Source of the DNA: an uncultured Christensenella sp.
Lineage (GTDB): Bacteria; Bacillota; Clostridia; Christensenellales; UBA1242
Reading direction: 5' to 3'
NCBI GenBank assembly: GCA_949841595.1
Contig: CATKZB010000002.1
Location: forward strand, 1 to 64,000
Length of the DNA stretch: 64,000 nucleotides
The stretch's first letter is position 1, and each line of letters begins with the position of its first letter. Both the position numbers and the translations under genes were made by a program. The notes below the pieces were generated by a model that was not told where the DNA came from, searched no databases, and was given only the letters and a program-made list of their open reading frames with translations. Positions 1-7,107 of the stretch are shown piece by piece.

Positions 1-741
1 CTTTTTTAAAAACTTAACCAATTCCCATTTAGCATAGCACTTTCCACCATCTATAGATTCCAAAATATTATTTTCACGATAAAAATTTAATGGTTGTCTG
101 TTAAGCTCTAAAAATGAATATAAATCAAAAGAATCTTTATATTTAAAAAATCTCTCATAATACCCTATTTGTGCTTGTTTTATTGCATCAGAATATGCCC
201 CACCTTGCATGCATTTGTAATACCAGCGACATTTGTTCAAAGTGCCAATAACCAAACTTTTAAATTCTTCTTTTGAATACTCTGTCTCGTCAAAAGGATC
301 AACATATCTGAAATGATCATATTCGTTTTCATATTCATTAAAGCGAGTCCAAAGCCTGCTCGTTTCCATATTTAATTTTTTAATAGTATTGATTTTGTCA
401 TCAACAATTACGTTTATTGGATCATTAATATGCAGTGCAGCAACAACTTCCCATTCTTCAGGTGTCTTTTCACCAGCCATAGTTTCAATTTCCTGTGCTT
501 TTGCAACAAGCTCTTTATCCAATTTGTCAGCCTTCTCAGTTGAAAGATATAAAGCCAACGATCTTACTTCACCTTTCTTAGCAAGTTTGATAAGGTCATC
601 TCTCACTTCATCAAAAGGGTTTTCAATTTCATATAGTTTATCAATAAACCGAGAATAAACAATAAAAAAATCTTGCAACATCTCGCTTTCTTTTATTCTT
701 TCAAGATTAACTTTATTATAAACAAAATTTTGATCAGCCAT
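1..741 (-). CDS. Unknown soluble protein, C-terminus cut by the window edge
   Basis: The frame is open from ATG at 741 to base 1 (247 codons, no stop), so the C-terminus is missing. The start is chosen from AGGAAGT just upstream and a promoter at 760-788. The product is rich in E, K, Y and W, with no signal peptide, membrane segment or motif that I recognise. It lies outside the left prophage repeat (793-807). Deleting the prophage would place it directly after the rpoC terminator, so it is probably a host gene with its own promoter. Function unknown. Confidence 0.75.
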   Translation of the reverse strand, partial: MADQNFVYNKVNLERIKESEMLQDFFIVYSRFIDKLYEIENPFDEVRDDLIKLAKKGEVRSLALYLSTEKADKLDKELVAKAQEIETMAGEKTPEEWEVVAALHINDPINVIVDDKINTIKKLNMETSRLWTRFNEYENEYDHFRYVDPFDETEYSKEEFKSLVIGTLNKCRWYYKCMQGGAYSDAIKQAQIGYYERFFKYKDSFDLYSFLELNRQPLNFYRENNILESIDGGKCYAKWELVKFLKK

Positions 742-759
742 TTTTACTTCCTATATTTC

Positions 760-788
760 ATTATATCATTAAAATTCAAGAAATACAA
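760..788 (-). promoter_or_regulatory. Promoter of the partial gene 1-741
   Basis: Minus-strand -35 TTGTAT (788-783), 17-base spacer, -10 TATAAT (765-760). The expected start of transcription is about 12 bases before the ATG, with AGGAAGT in the short leader. The -35 box is only 4 bases from the left att repeat, so prophage insertion left it intact. Confidence 0.65.
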
Positions 789-792
789 TAGG

Positions 793-807
793 GAAAGTAA
801 AAGATTT
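793..807 (+). other. Candidate left attachment repeat
   Basis: 15-bp gaaagtaaaagattt, identical to 35707-35721. It lies between the promoter of the gene at 1-741 and the DDE transposase. It is AT-rich and short, but both copies sit exactly where prophage ends are expected. Confidence 0.55.
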
Positions 808-1037
808 TGAAATAATGCAAACGATTTACACAAGTTTTTTTAATTTTTTTTATTTTTTTTTAATTTTACTAAAAATATAAGGATTATATGAGATTTTAAC
901 ATATAAATCATTCTACTTATATTGATTTAAAAAGTCAAACTAATTAAGAAAGATACAATTTTATTATAGATGACAATAAAAAACCTATTCCCTTCTAGAA
1001 GGGAATTTCGCCCACTTCGTTGCTTATTTAATAAATT
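808..1037. other. AT-rich non-coding stretch inside the left prophage end
   Basis: Mostly T and A runs (about 836-870), with no credible ORF in either strand. A short palindrome, ttcccttctagaagggaa, lies near 991-1008, just downstream of the transposase stop. It could be a terminator or part of an insertion-sequence end. No integrase remnant was seen. Confidence 0.5.
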
Positions 1038-2105
1038 TTAGGCAACTGCGTATACTTGTTTAATTGTTTTTTGAGTTTTGGTAAATCTAACAACTTCAAA
1101 CTCTTCTTTCTTTTCTTGTAGCAAATTCAATAAGTCTGCCCTCTTCTCTAATGGAGTCCACCAGACCTTTTTACCTTCTCTATTTGTTAAAGATGCGTGA
1201 GGTCGATTATTATAGCGAATGTTCCAGTCCATCATCTTCTTTTTAAGTTCACTATAGGTTTTAAATCTTAACTTATTATAAAAAGATTCTTGATCACTTC
1301 TATGACTTCGTTCCACCTTTCCATTTAATCGTGGAGTATATGCTCGAATGAGTTTATGCCTAATATGTAATTTATCTAACAATAAATCAAGGGCATGGAT
1401 TTTCTTAGTCGCTACTGTTTTTCCATCTTGATAATGTTTTTCTTTATGATTTGTAAACTCTAAGCCATTATCGGTTTGAATGATTGCTGGAGCATATCCA
1501 AAATATGCTATGGCTCTCTTCACAAAATCAAGCGTGGAAGAAACATTGTGTTCTCTATAAGGATATAAAAAACGCTCTCTTGTCGCCTCATCAATCATGG
1601 TGTATTGAAAATATTGATTATCATCTTCATGAACCATTACACCTTTGTAACAAATAATAGGAACATACTTCACATCCATTTGCCATTTAACTCCCAGCAT
1701 CTCTGGTGTTTCATAAGGCTTAGGAATATATTTATCTAGTTGCTTTTTAGGTCTTAAATTATGCCTTATGACATAACTATAAAAGCCACAATAAGTTCTT
1801 TTATAAGCATACTTTTGTCGTAAAATACCATAAGCCTCATTGAAAGTAATATTTGGCGATTTTCCAAACACTCGTAATATATTTTCAACTTCTTCTGGTT
1901 TGTGCGAATTTGGATGAGGTGTATGTGGTCTACAAGACTTTGGCTCTAAACTTTCCAAAGAACCATCATATAACTTTTTCCAACGCCACAGACTCCTTTC
2001 TGTGCATTTGCATCGTTGACAAACTCTTTCAATGTCAACCTTTTCTTCTAACCAAAGTTTAAGTGCTTTTCTCTTCTGATAAGCAGAAAAATTAACCCCA
2101 CGCAT
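1038..2105 (-). CDS. DDE transposase, IS481-like
   Basis: A 355-residue single-frame DDE recombinase. Residues 5-60 form a helix-turn-helix with a C-R-C-K-C cluster. The rve-type catalytic core carries D144 (WQMDVKYV), D212 (QTDNGLEF) and E265 (NGKVERSH). One long ORF is typical of IS481-type elements, which are related to IS3 but lack frameshifting. It is intact and uses the ATG at 2105. I could not find convincing terminal inverted repeats or a target duplication, so the element's ends are not defined. It occupies the spot beside the left att repeat where a prophage integrase often lies. It could be a late insertion that removed the integration module, or (less likely) the prophage's own recombinase. 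Confidence 0.9.
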   Translation of the reverse strand: MRGVNFSAYQKRKALKLWLEEKVDIERVCQRCKCTERSLWRWKKLYDGSLESLEPKSCRPHTPHPNSHKPEEVENILRVFGKSPNITFNEAYGILRQKYAYKRTYCGFYSYVIRHNLRPKKQLDKYIPKPYETPEMLGVKWQMDVKYVPIICYKGVMVHEDDNQYFQYTMIDEATRERFLYPYREHNVSSTLDFVKRAIAYFGYAPAIIQTDNGLEFTNHKEKHYQDGKTVATKKIHALDLLLDKLHIRHKLIRAYTPRLNGKVERSHRSDQESFYNKLRFKTYSELKKKMMDWNIRYNNRPHASLTNREGKKVWWTPLEKRADLLNLLQEKKEEFEVVRFTKTQKTIKQVYAVA

Positions 2106-2177
2106 AGTTTTCTCTCCTTTTTTCTAAATAAGATAGCACTTTGAGAAAAATTTTTCAAGACCCCTTGTAAAACAAAA

Positions 2178-2208
2178 AAAAAGAGTAGGCATTAACCTAC
2201 TCTTTTAC
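2178..2208 (-). terminator. Terminator after the last phage gene
   Basis: Stem AAGAGTAGG / CCTACTCTT with a 6-base loop (2181-2204), followed on the minus strand by a T run. The stop codon of the gene at 2197-3333 is inside the stem. A-rich and T-rich on both sides, so it may act in both directions. Confidence 0.75.
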
Positions 2209-3333
2209 TTTATCTTCCATCATAGTATCAATATCTTTGTTATCTTTGAACTCTTTAGCCCATTCGTCTCCATTGGCAAGGCAATCATCTCTATAAAGGT
2301 TGCAAACTTTAATTCTATTATTATCTGCCCTCATAACATTGCCAAAAACAAACTTATCTGCTGTTCTAGTGCCATTAAAGATAAACCAGCACATTAAGAT
2401 CAAGTTCATAGCAATATACACCAATGACAGAATAGAAACTTGTTTTATATCAAGTCCAACTGAAGTCATGATTGCAAGTGAAATACAACCAATACCAACA
2501 GACTTGATAATCTTTTGAATCACAGTGCTGCGTTCTTTATAATCAAAAGTCTCTTTATCGCCATCTGTTATTTCAATACAAACATTGAAAAGTTTATTGT
2601 AAGTCAACTCTTTGAATGTAGGATAAAACAATCTAAAATCGTCATGCTTGATTGAATCCAATAATTCTTTCGCATCTTTAACCTTTCTCTGTCTATATAG
2701 ATTTATAACTTCCTTGTGGATCTCACAGTTTCTCAACTGCTCTTCGTAATACTCTCTTTTCTTTTTATGACGATTGTATTTCCACTTCTTATATCTATAT
2801 ATAGTTTTAAGGAATTTGAATTTAATAGTCCACAAGAACTTAAAACATTTTTGAAACTTATTGAGTTTATATTCACATTTAGGCTCTGTCGGTTCAACCA
2901 CATTAAGTTTAGAGTTCTTTTCTTGAAGTTTCTTTCTATATAGTTCAAGTTTGCGACCATAACTATATACATTCTTTGTCCAAAACTCACAATCAGAAGT
3001 CTTAAAATTGTTTGAAATGAGCGTTTTATTGTATCTCAACACTTCTCTTGGAATAAGAACTCTTGGCGATTTAAGGTTTTTTGAACGCCTTATAATATAC
3101 GCTCCAAAGAACGCTAGATAGTTCATAACCAATTTAATGAAATAGCCAATCCAAAATTCTTCGTTAAGCAATAAAGACCAATCCCAGCCAATTTTAAACA
3201 TTTCAAAAATGCCAAGCAAAATTGCTGAAGATATAATAAAGATAAGACCTAGTAAAGTGTTGACTATATCTTTTGATATGACAATGGTCTTATTCTCTCC
3301 ATTGATTTTAAAACTAATCCTCTTTTCTTTCAT
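2197..3333 (-). CDS. Phage membrane protein of unknown function
   Basis: 378 residues. Two hydrophobic segments lie near residues 24-48 and 60-82 and two more near 275-320. Between them is a strongly basic, coiled-coil-prone region (about 85-260) rich in K, R, Y and W that should face the cytoplasm. It is the last gene of the late transcript and overlaps the upstream membrane gene by 20 bases. No enzymatic motif is visible. The end-of-late-operon position is where lysis or lysogenic-conversion genes are often found, but nothing here resembles a known holin or lysin. Confidence 0.7.
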   Translation of the reverse strand: MKEKRISFKINGENKTIVISKDIVNTLLGLIFIISSAILLGIFEMFKIGWDWSLLLNEEFWIGYFIKLVMNYLAFFGAYIIRRSKNLKSPRVLIPREVLRYNKTLISNNFKTSDCEFWTKNVYSYGRKLELYRKKLQEKNSKLNVVEPTEPKCEYKLNKFQKCFKFLWTIKFKFLKTIYRYKKWKYNRHKKKREYYEEQLRNCEIHKEVINLYRQRKVKDAKELLDSIKHDDFRLFYPTFKELTYNKLFNVCIEITDGDKETFDYKERSTVIQKIIKSVGIGCISLAIMTSVGLDIKQVSILSLVYIAMNLILMCWFIFNGTRTADKFVFGNVMRADNNRIKVCNLYRDDCLANGDEWAKEFKDNKDIDTMMEDKVKE

Positions 3334-3751
3334 CTTCTACCTGCTCCTTTTTCTCTTTACAGTTGTTCTCGTCAATAATCAAGAATATAAAGCCTATAAG
3401 CCACGAAATTCCACACAATAGCCACCAATCAAAGAACTTGCCACTAAAAGCATTTATTCCCCACATAACGCCTAAAATCAAGCCATACATGATTGCTTTA
3501 TGAACACATAATAAAACCCCACGAGTTATCCCATGAGGCATTTTCTGTATAAGTGCATATATCTTCTTTCTAAATGCTAGAAAGACAATAAAAACAACTA
3601 GACAGCCTGCAAATGTGATCTTATAAGCCACATTCACTTCAACAAGTGCAACAACTTCATTAAGCATTATAATAGGAACAATCCAGATAAAAAATAGGCT
3701 TAAAAGATAAGCCCACCTTTTTCTTATAAAACCTTTCAACTTGTTAAGCAT
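3314..3751 (-). CDS. Small four-helix membrane protein, holin candidate
   Basis: 145 residues with about four hydrophobic segments (near 13-33, 40-60, 80-100, 107-128) and a highly charged tail. Size, topology and placement after the tail-tip genes would fit a holin, but there is no family signature and no endolysin gene beside it. It overlaps the genes on both sides by 8 and 20 bases, so the three terminal genes are translationally coupled. Confidence 0.65.
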   Translation of the reverse strand: MLNKLKGFIRKRWAYLLSLFFIWIVPIIMLNEVVALVEVNVAYKITFAGCLVVFIVFLAFRKKIYALIQKMPHGITRGVLLCVHKAIMYGLILGVMWGINAFSGKFFDWWLLCGISWLIGFIFLIIDENNCKEKKEQVEDERKED

Positions 3752-4340
3752 AGGTTACATCCGAATCATCAATATTTGATTTTTTCTTATTCTTTGATTT
3801 TTTCTTTGTAGGCTCTATCTCGATTCTTTCAATCTCAACAGTTGATGCTGGTGGCTCAACATTCTCCTGTTCTTTCTCATTTTTGATATTCTCTTCACCT
3901 TTGACAATGGTGTCTTTGGCAACTTGCATAACTTGATTTGTGAGTTGATTTTTAAGTTCATGATATGCCAATAGCAGTTCTTGATTTCCACCAGCATTAA
4001 GAACTGTTTCAATATAGGCTTTAAGTTCCACAGGACATTTTTCAGAATTTGCAATTTTTATAAGCAATTCTTTAATTTCATTTATTGCTGGCGTAACTTT
4101 ATCAATAACTTTGACTGCAACATTATCAATAAAAGTCTCAACTCCACCAAGTTTTGAAATAACAAGATCTGCAAGTTTCTCAAATTTTAATTCTTCTTTT
4201 GCAATGTTCTTTTTCTTTGCAATAAGACTAACAATAAACTTGATAAAACTTACAATAGAATATATAGTTGCAGAACTTATACCCAGCCCAGCCAAAAATT
4301 CTAGTGGCTTGGATGCGATCAGTTGAAATAACTCTACCAT
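3744..4340 (-). CDS. Phage protein with one N-terminal membrane helix and charged tail
   Basis: 198 residues. One hydrophobic helix (about 12-40) is followed by helical segments and a repetitive E/K-rich C-terminus ending in a KKKSKNKKKS stretch. It lies 3 bases after the previous stop and overlaps the next gene by 8 bases. A pinholin or spanin-like role is possible by layout only. No recognised domain. Confidence 0.65.
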   Translation of the reverse strand: MVELFQLIASKPLEFLAGLGISSATIYSIVSFIKFIVSLIAKKKNIAKEELKFEKLADLVISKLGGVETFIDNVAVKVIDKVTPAINEIKELLIKIANSEKCPVELKAYIETVLNAGGNQELLLAYHELKNQLTNQVMQVAKDTIVKGEENIKNEKEQENVEPPASTVEIERIEIEPTKKKSKNKKKSNIDDSDVTYA

Positions 4341-4343
4341 AAC

Positions 4344-4703
4344 TTATCCCTCCTTATGTGTGCAGTATTCGTCATGAGTGTAATGGTCTACGATTGGATT
4401 ACCATTTATATCTCTTTGAATAATGCCATCTATTGCCTTATAAACAGGCTTTGAAAGATTGCAACAGCCAATGCCTACCAACTTGTTATCTAAGTTTAAC
4501 AAGGCTGTTAATTCTCCCATAACTTGATCTCTTTGTTTGTTTACTTCTTCAAGTTCCTTTCTTTTATCAAGAATTTGTTTTGCAAGATCTTTTCTTGCCT
4601 CGCAACCATTAACAAGTCGCTTTGTTTCTTTCAAAGAAAAAGTGGCATATACTTTGCCACTCTCAATCTCCAAAGATTCTTTAATTGTTTGTTCTTTTAA
4701 CAT
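4344..4703 (-). CDS. Small phage protein with central coiled coil
   Basis: 119 residues from ATG 4703, preceded by AAAAGGAGAAAATT. A longer upstream frame exists, but it would overlap the tail-tip gene before it and lacks a ribosome site. Residues 35-70 form a charged helix likely to make a coiled coil; the C-terminus has a CC pair and a DHYTHDEYCTH stretch that could bind metal. It follows the last tail-tip gene in the operon, so a tail or lysis accessory role is plausible. Not recognised. Confidence 0.7.
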   Translation of the reverse strand: MLKEQTIKESLEIESGKVYATFSLKETKRLVNGCEARKDLAKQILDKRKELEEVNKQRDQVMGELTALLNLDNKLVGIGCCNLSKPVYKAIDGIIQRDINGNPIVDHYTHDEYCTHKEG

Positions 4704-4716
4704 AATTTTCTCCTTT

Positions 4717-5215
4717 TTAAGATATTCTTTTCCATATATAGCAAATATAGGCATTAGGTTGAACAGTGGTAGAATTGCCATACAAATCACTACAAAGAGA
4801 TGCATCAAAATTTGCACCTTTGTGTTTAGTTGCTGAGTTGCCAGATGTTAAACCTTGTAGCCTGTGGTTTCCAGTTTCTGTTCCATAAGAGTAAAATGCA
4901 CCAGAAAAAGTCATATAAGGTCTACCAGTGTCAGAGCCATACAACTCAAAATGTCCATTGATATTTGGTAGACCTGCCTCTTTTGTGCCATTTGCCACAT
5001 ATTCGATTCCATTCAAACTTCCAGCACCATAAATCGCTCTACCTTGTGAAATGCGTTCCCACACGCCACCAAACAACTCTGCTGGTGAAGTATCACAAGA
5101 TAATAAACAAATAAATCCTACTGGAATAGCAAGAAGGGGTTTGCTGTTAAGCGTTACCCCCCCCGACTTTTAGATCATAAATATTGTTTTTCTTCGTTAT
5201 TTTAAACAACTTCAT
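4717..5215 (-). CDS. Receptor-binding tail tip D, phase-variable, out of frame as assembled
   Basis: Start ATG 5215 after AGGAGGGGTTAAT. The first 17 codons run into a G8 tract (5157-5164) and reach TAA six codons after the G run begins. With one G fewer (G7) the frame continues through residues resembling VGGVTLNSKPLLAIPVG, the shared SPAELFGGVWE motif and the C-terminal TVQPNAYICYIWKR motif, giving 165 residues, exactly the length of tip B. The tract is at the same codon position as in tips B and C. This points to an OFF state of a contingency gene rather than decay, because the rest of the frame is intact. Homologues with this motif form the receptor-binding tips of phage baseplates. Confidence 0.8.
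5157..5164 (-). repeat. G8 tract in tip D (OFF)
   Basis: Eight C on the plus strand, G8 on the coding strand: GTC-G8-TAACGC. Full-length reading needs a G count of 1 modulo 3 (7 or 10). G8 stops at TAA three codons after the tract, and G9 stops at once. Confidence 0.85.
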
Positions 5216-5216
5216 A

Positions 5217-5669
5217 TTAACCCCTCCTAATACATTCTGGAATAGAAGGTTTAATCAAGGTTTCAGTTATATCAAGCAGTTCTTGTCTAAATTGCTTAAC
5301 TTCAGTTTTTTCATCATCTGTAAGAGAATCATACCATGCTGCTCTGTCTATGATTTTAAAATAATCTTCTCTCCATGCACGAAGTTTATCTTTTTCAATT
5401 TCGAGCAGTTCTTCTTGAGTATAGAGAACATAAACTTGTATATCTTCATACTCGTCATGTTCTTCAATGGCAGGTCTACCTTGAATGTCAATAACTTTTT
5501 CTACATCCTTTCCACCATTTTCATATTCAGCGATTGTCCTATAGTGAAATTGCTCTTTTATCTCTTCTTGAGCCTCAATATGATGAACCAGTTGATCTGG
5601 CTTAAGATAACCCTTGTTTAAATCTGGATTATCAATAATTTGTGTTTTTTCTTGATTATAAATTTTCAT
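5217..5669 (-). CDS. Tail-fibre assembly chaperone-like protein
   Basis: 150 residues. The C-terminal part (about 95-150) has the pattern LRAWREDYFKIIDRAAWYDSL...VKQFRQELLDI. This resembles the phage tail assembly chaperone family (Phage_tail_APC), where a WR..R..L......W...L.....YR..LRD helix pair is typical. Residues 1-90 form an acidic N-terminal domain. It sits between tail tips C and D, one base before the tip D start, as fibre chaperones often do beside the fibres they fold. It has no G tract, so it is expressed whatever the state of the tips. Confidence 0.65.
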   Translation of the reverse strand: MKIYNQEKTQIIDNPDLNKGYLKPDQLVHHIEAQEEIKEQFHYRTIAEYENGGKDVEKVIDIQGRPAIEEHDEYEDIQVYVLYTQEELLEIEKDKLRAWREDYFKIIDRAAWYDSLTDDEKTEVKQFRQELLDITETLIKPSIPECIRRG

Positions 5670-5690
5670 AATATTCTCCTTTTTTGTTTT

Positions 5691-6154
5691 TTAAATTCTT
5701 TTCCAAATATTTACTGTTAGATAAGGTGGCATAGTAGGAACAGTAGCCGAATCAGTTGCGTCAAGTTGAATTGGACCAGATGAAGTTGTGGTCAATTTTA
5801 CATAAGCACCCTTTTCTGTTCGCACCTCAGCATTACTTCGATGTTGCTCACCTGCATACAATAAATTGTTGCCAAAGCCAAAATTTTGCCAGTGTGCATG
5901 AGAATGAGAAGAATTTCCACCCTCAGAGCCAAGTTTATAAGAATTACCGGCAGCCAATAAAAATTTATCCTTGATTTGCTCCCAAGTTCCACCAAACAAC
6001 TGAGCAGGGCTTGTGTTATTAACACTTATATACACTGAGCCTTTAGGGAAAACTCCCAGTGCATTTTCTGCGTCAATTAAACATTTATCTTCAAGGTAAA
6101 AATCCCCCCCCCGACAATCTTATATCCAGTTGCTGTTTTTATAATTTTAAACAT
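5691..6154 (-). CDS. Receptor-binding tail tip C, phase-variable, out of frame as assembled
   Basis: Start ATG 6154 (MFKIIKTATGYKIV). The earlier overlapping ATG hits TAA after two codons. The G9 tract at 6104-6112 throws the frame to a TAA about ten codons later. With G10 or G7 the frame joins a D-F-Y-L-E-D segment, the SPAQLFGGTWEQ motif, an SHSHAH metal-site-like motif and a C-terminal LTVNIWKRI, about 153-154 residues. HxH motifs like this coordinate metal in trimeric T4 gp12-type fibre tips. The body of the gene is intact, so this is an OFF allele. Its tip differs fully from B and D after the anchor, as expected for alternative receptor binders. Confidence 0.8.
6104..6112 (-). repeat. 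G9 tract in tip C (OFF)
   Basis: Nine C on the plus strand. The coding strand reads ATT-GTC-G9-ATTTTT. Full-length reading needs G7 or G10; G9 gives a truncated peptide of about 25 residues. It is the longest homopolymer of the six. Confidence 0.85.
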
Positions 6155-6173
6155 ACATTTTTCTCCTTTCAAT

Positions 6174-6671
6174 TTAATTTTCAATTCTTTCCCATGCAAA
6201 GATTTTTATTGATGGTGGTTGCACTGTGCTTGAGTTTCCATAAAGTGCATTTGACTTTGATGCATCAAATCCTAATGCCCATGATGTTCGACCTGTATTA
6301 CCTGTTACACCACCACTGCGTCTTTCTTTTACATCAAAAGCACCTTCAAACTCTTCTTCAAAATTCGTATCATTGTCAAACCATATTGTTGTAAAAGAAT
6401 CATTTGCAGTTCTACCTGTAATATTAGGTAACCCTGCTGATATTTTCTGCCCACCTTGTCCAGTTGTTTTTGTTGTCCAAAGTGCATAACCTTCATCAAG
6501 CAGCCTCCAACTCCCACCAAAGATTTGTGCAGGACTAATATCTTTAACCGAAATAAATATTGAACCTACAGGGAAAGATGCAAGAGGATTGCCATTAAGT
6601 GCTACCCCCCCCGACTTTTCTATGTTGTAAATATTCTTTGTTTTATCATATTTAATTTTAAACTTATCCAT
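6174..6671 (-). CDS. Receptor-binding tail tip B, phase-variable, in frame
   Basis: 165 residues from ATG 6671, chosen for AGGAGGGAAT directly upstream; a longer reading from 6698 has no ribosome site. N-terminal anchor (1-60) includes IEKSGGVALNGN, where the Gly pair is encoded by a G8 tract. Then comes the family motif ISPAQIFGGSW, a variable tip and the C-terminal STVQPPSIKIFAWERI. It aligns with tips A, C and D in the SP..LFGG.W and C-terminal motifs and equals the restored length of D. As assembled it is ON. Losing or gaining one G would stop it within a few codons of the tract. Confidence 0.85.
   Translation of the reverse strand: MDKFKIKYDKTKNIYNIEKSGGVALNGNPLASFPVGSIFISVKDISPAQIFGGSWRLLDEGYALWTTKTTGQGGQKISAGLPNITGRTANDSFTTIWFDNDTNFEEEFEGAFDVKERRSGGVTGNTGRTSWALGFDASKSNALYGNSSTVQPPSIKIFAWERIEN
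6605..6612 (-). repeat. G8 tract in tip B (ON)
   Basis: Coding strand AAG-TC-G8-TAGCAC, read TCG GGG GGG GTA. G7 gives TAG at once; G9 gives TAA two codons after the tract. Same position as in tips C and D. Confidence 0.85.
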
Positions 6672-6679
6672 ATTCCCTC

Positions 6680-7096
6680 CTATGCCACTCTTTTCCATGC
6701 GTAAACCTTATAGGCAGGTGGTTGGACTGTGCTAGATTCTCCATAGATATTGCTACTTTTTGAGGCATCAAGTTGAACATCATGAAGATACATTTTCCAT
6801 CCATTACCACCAGCAGACCCTTCTGATATTTGAGTTCCGAGCCATAATGAACCACTTGCCTCTGGATTATGGTCGAATGTTGTTCCTCCCCATAATCCAT
6901 GAACTCTCCCTTTAATATTAGGAAGTCTAGCAGCAATCGTGCCACCTGCACCACTTGTCGCTGTCCACAAGGCATAGCCTTCTGGTAATCTCTCCCATGT
7001 GCCTCCATAAAGACTTGAAGGGCTTATCTCGTTTTCAGTTATAAAAAAACTACCAATCGGATGGTAGTTGCTTGATTTTATTCTTACTTTTTTCAT
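6680..7096 (-). CDS. Receptor-binding tail tip A, constant
   Basis: 138 residues, with the same architecture as the three tips after it but a shorter N-terminal anchor and no G tract. Visible motifs are HPIGSFFIT near the start, ISPSSLYGGTWERLPEGYALW (family motif; quoted in part), a Gly-rich variable body and the C-terminal TVQPPAYKVYAWKR. It starts 11 bases after the BppU-like fibre gene ends. Being tract-free, it would be made in every phase state and could act as the default tip, or as a fixed structural part of a mixed tip. Confidence 0.8.
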   Translation of the reverse strand: MKKVRIKSSNYHPIGSFFITENEISPSSLYGGTWERLPEGYALWTATSGAGGTIAARLPNIKGRVHGLWGGTTFDHNPEASGSLWLGTQISEGSAGGNGWKMYLHDVQLDASKSSNIYGESSTVQPPAYKVYAWKRVA

Positions 7097-7107
7097 TTCT
7101 TCACCTC

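Noticed and set aside
389..658. Plus-strand ORF in the first kilobase
   Set aside because: Antisense shadow of the minus-strand gene 1-741, which has a promoter and ribosome site.
970..2190. Terminal inverted repeats and target duplication of the IS481-like element
   Set aside because: No matching ends were found by eye on either side of the transposase gene; ends are left undefined.
4717..6154. Programmed ribosomal frameshifting at the G tracts in tips C and D
   Set aside because: Tip B is in frame without shifting, and no shared downstream structure was seen. It stays possible as an alternative to slippage.
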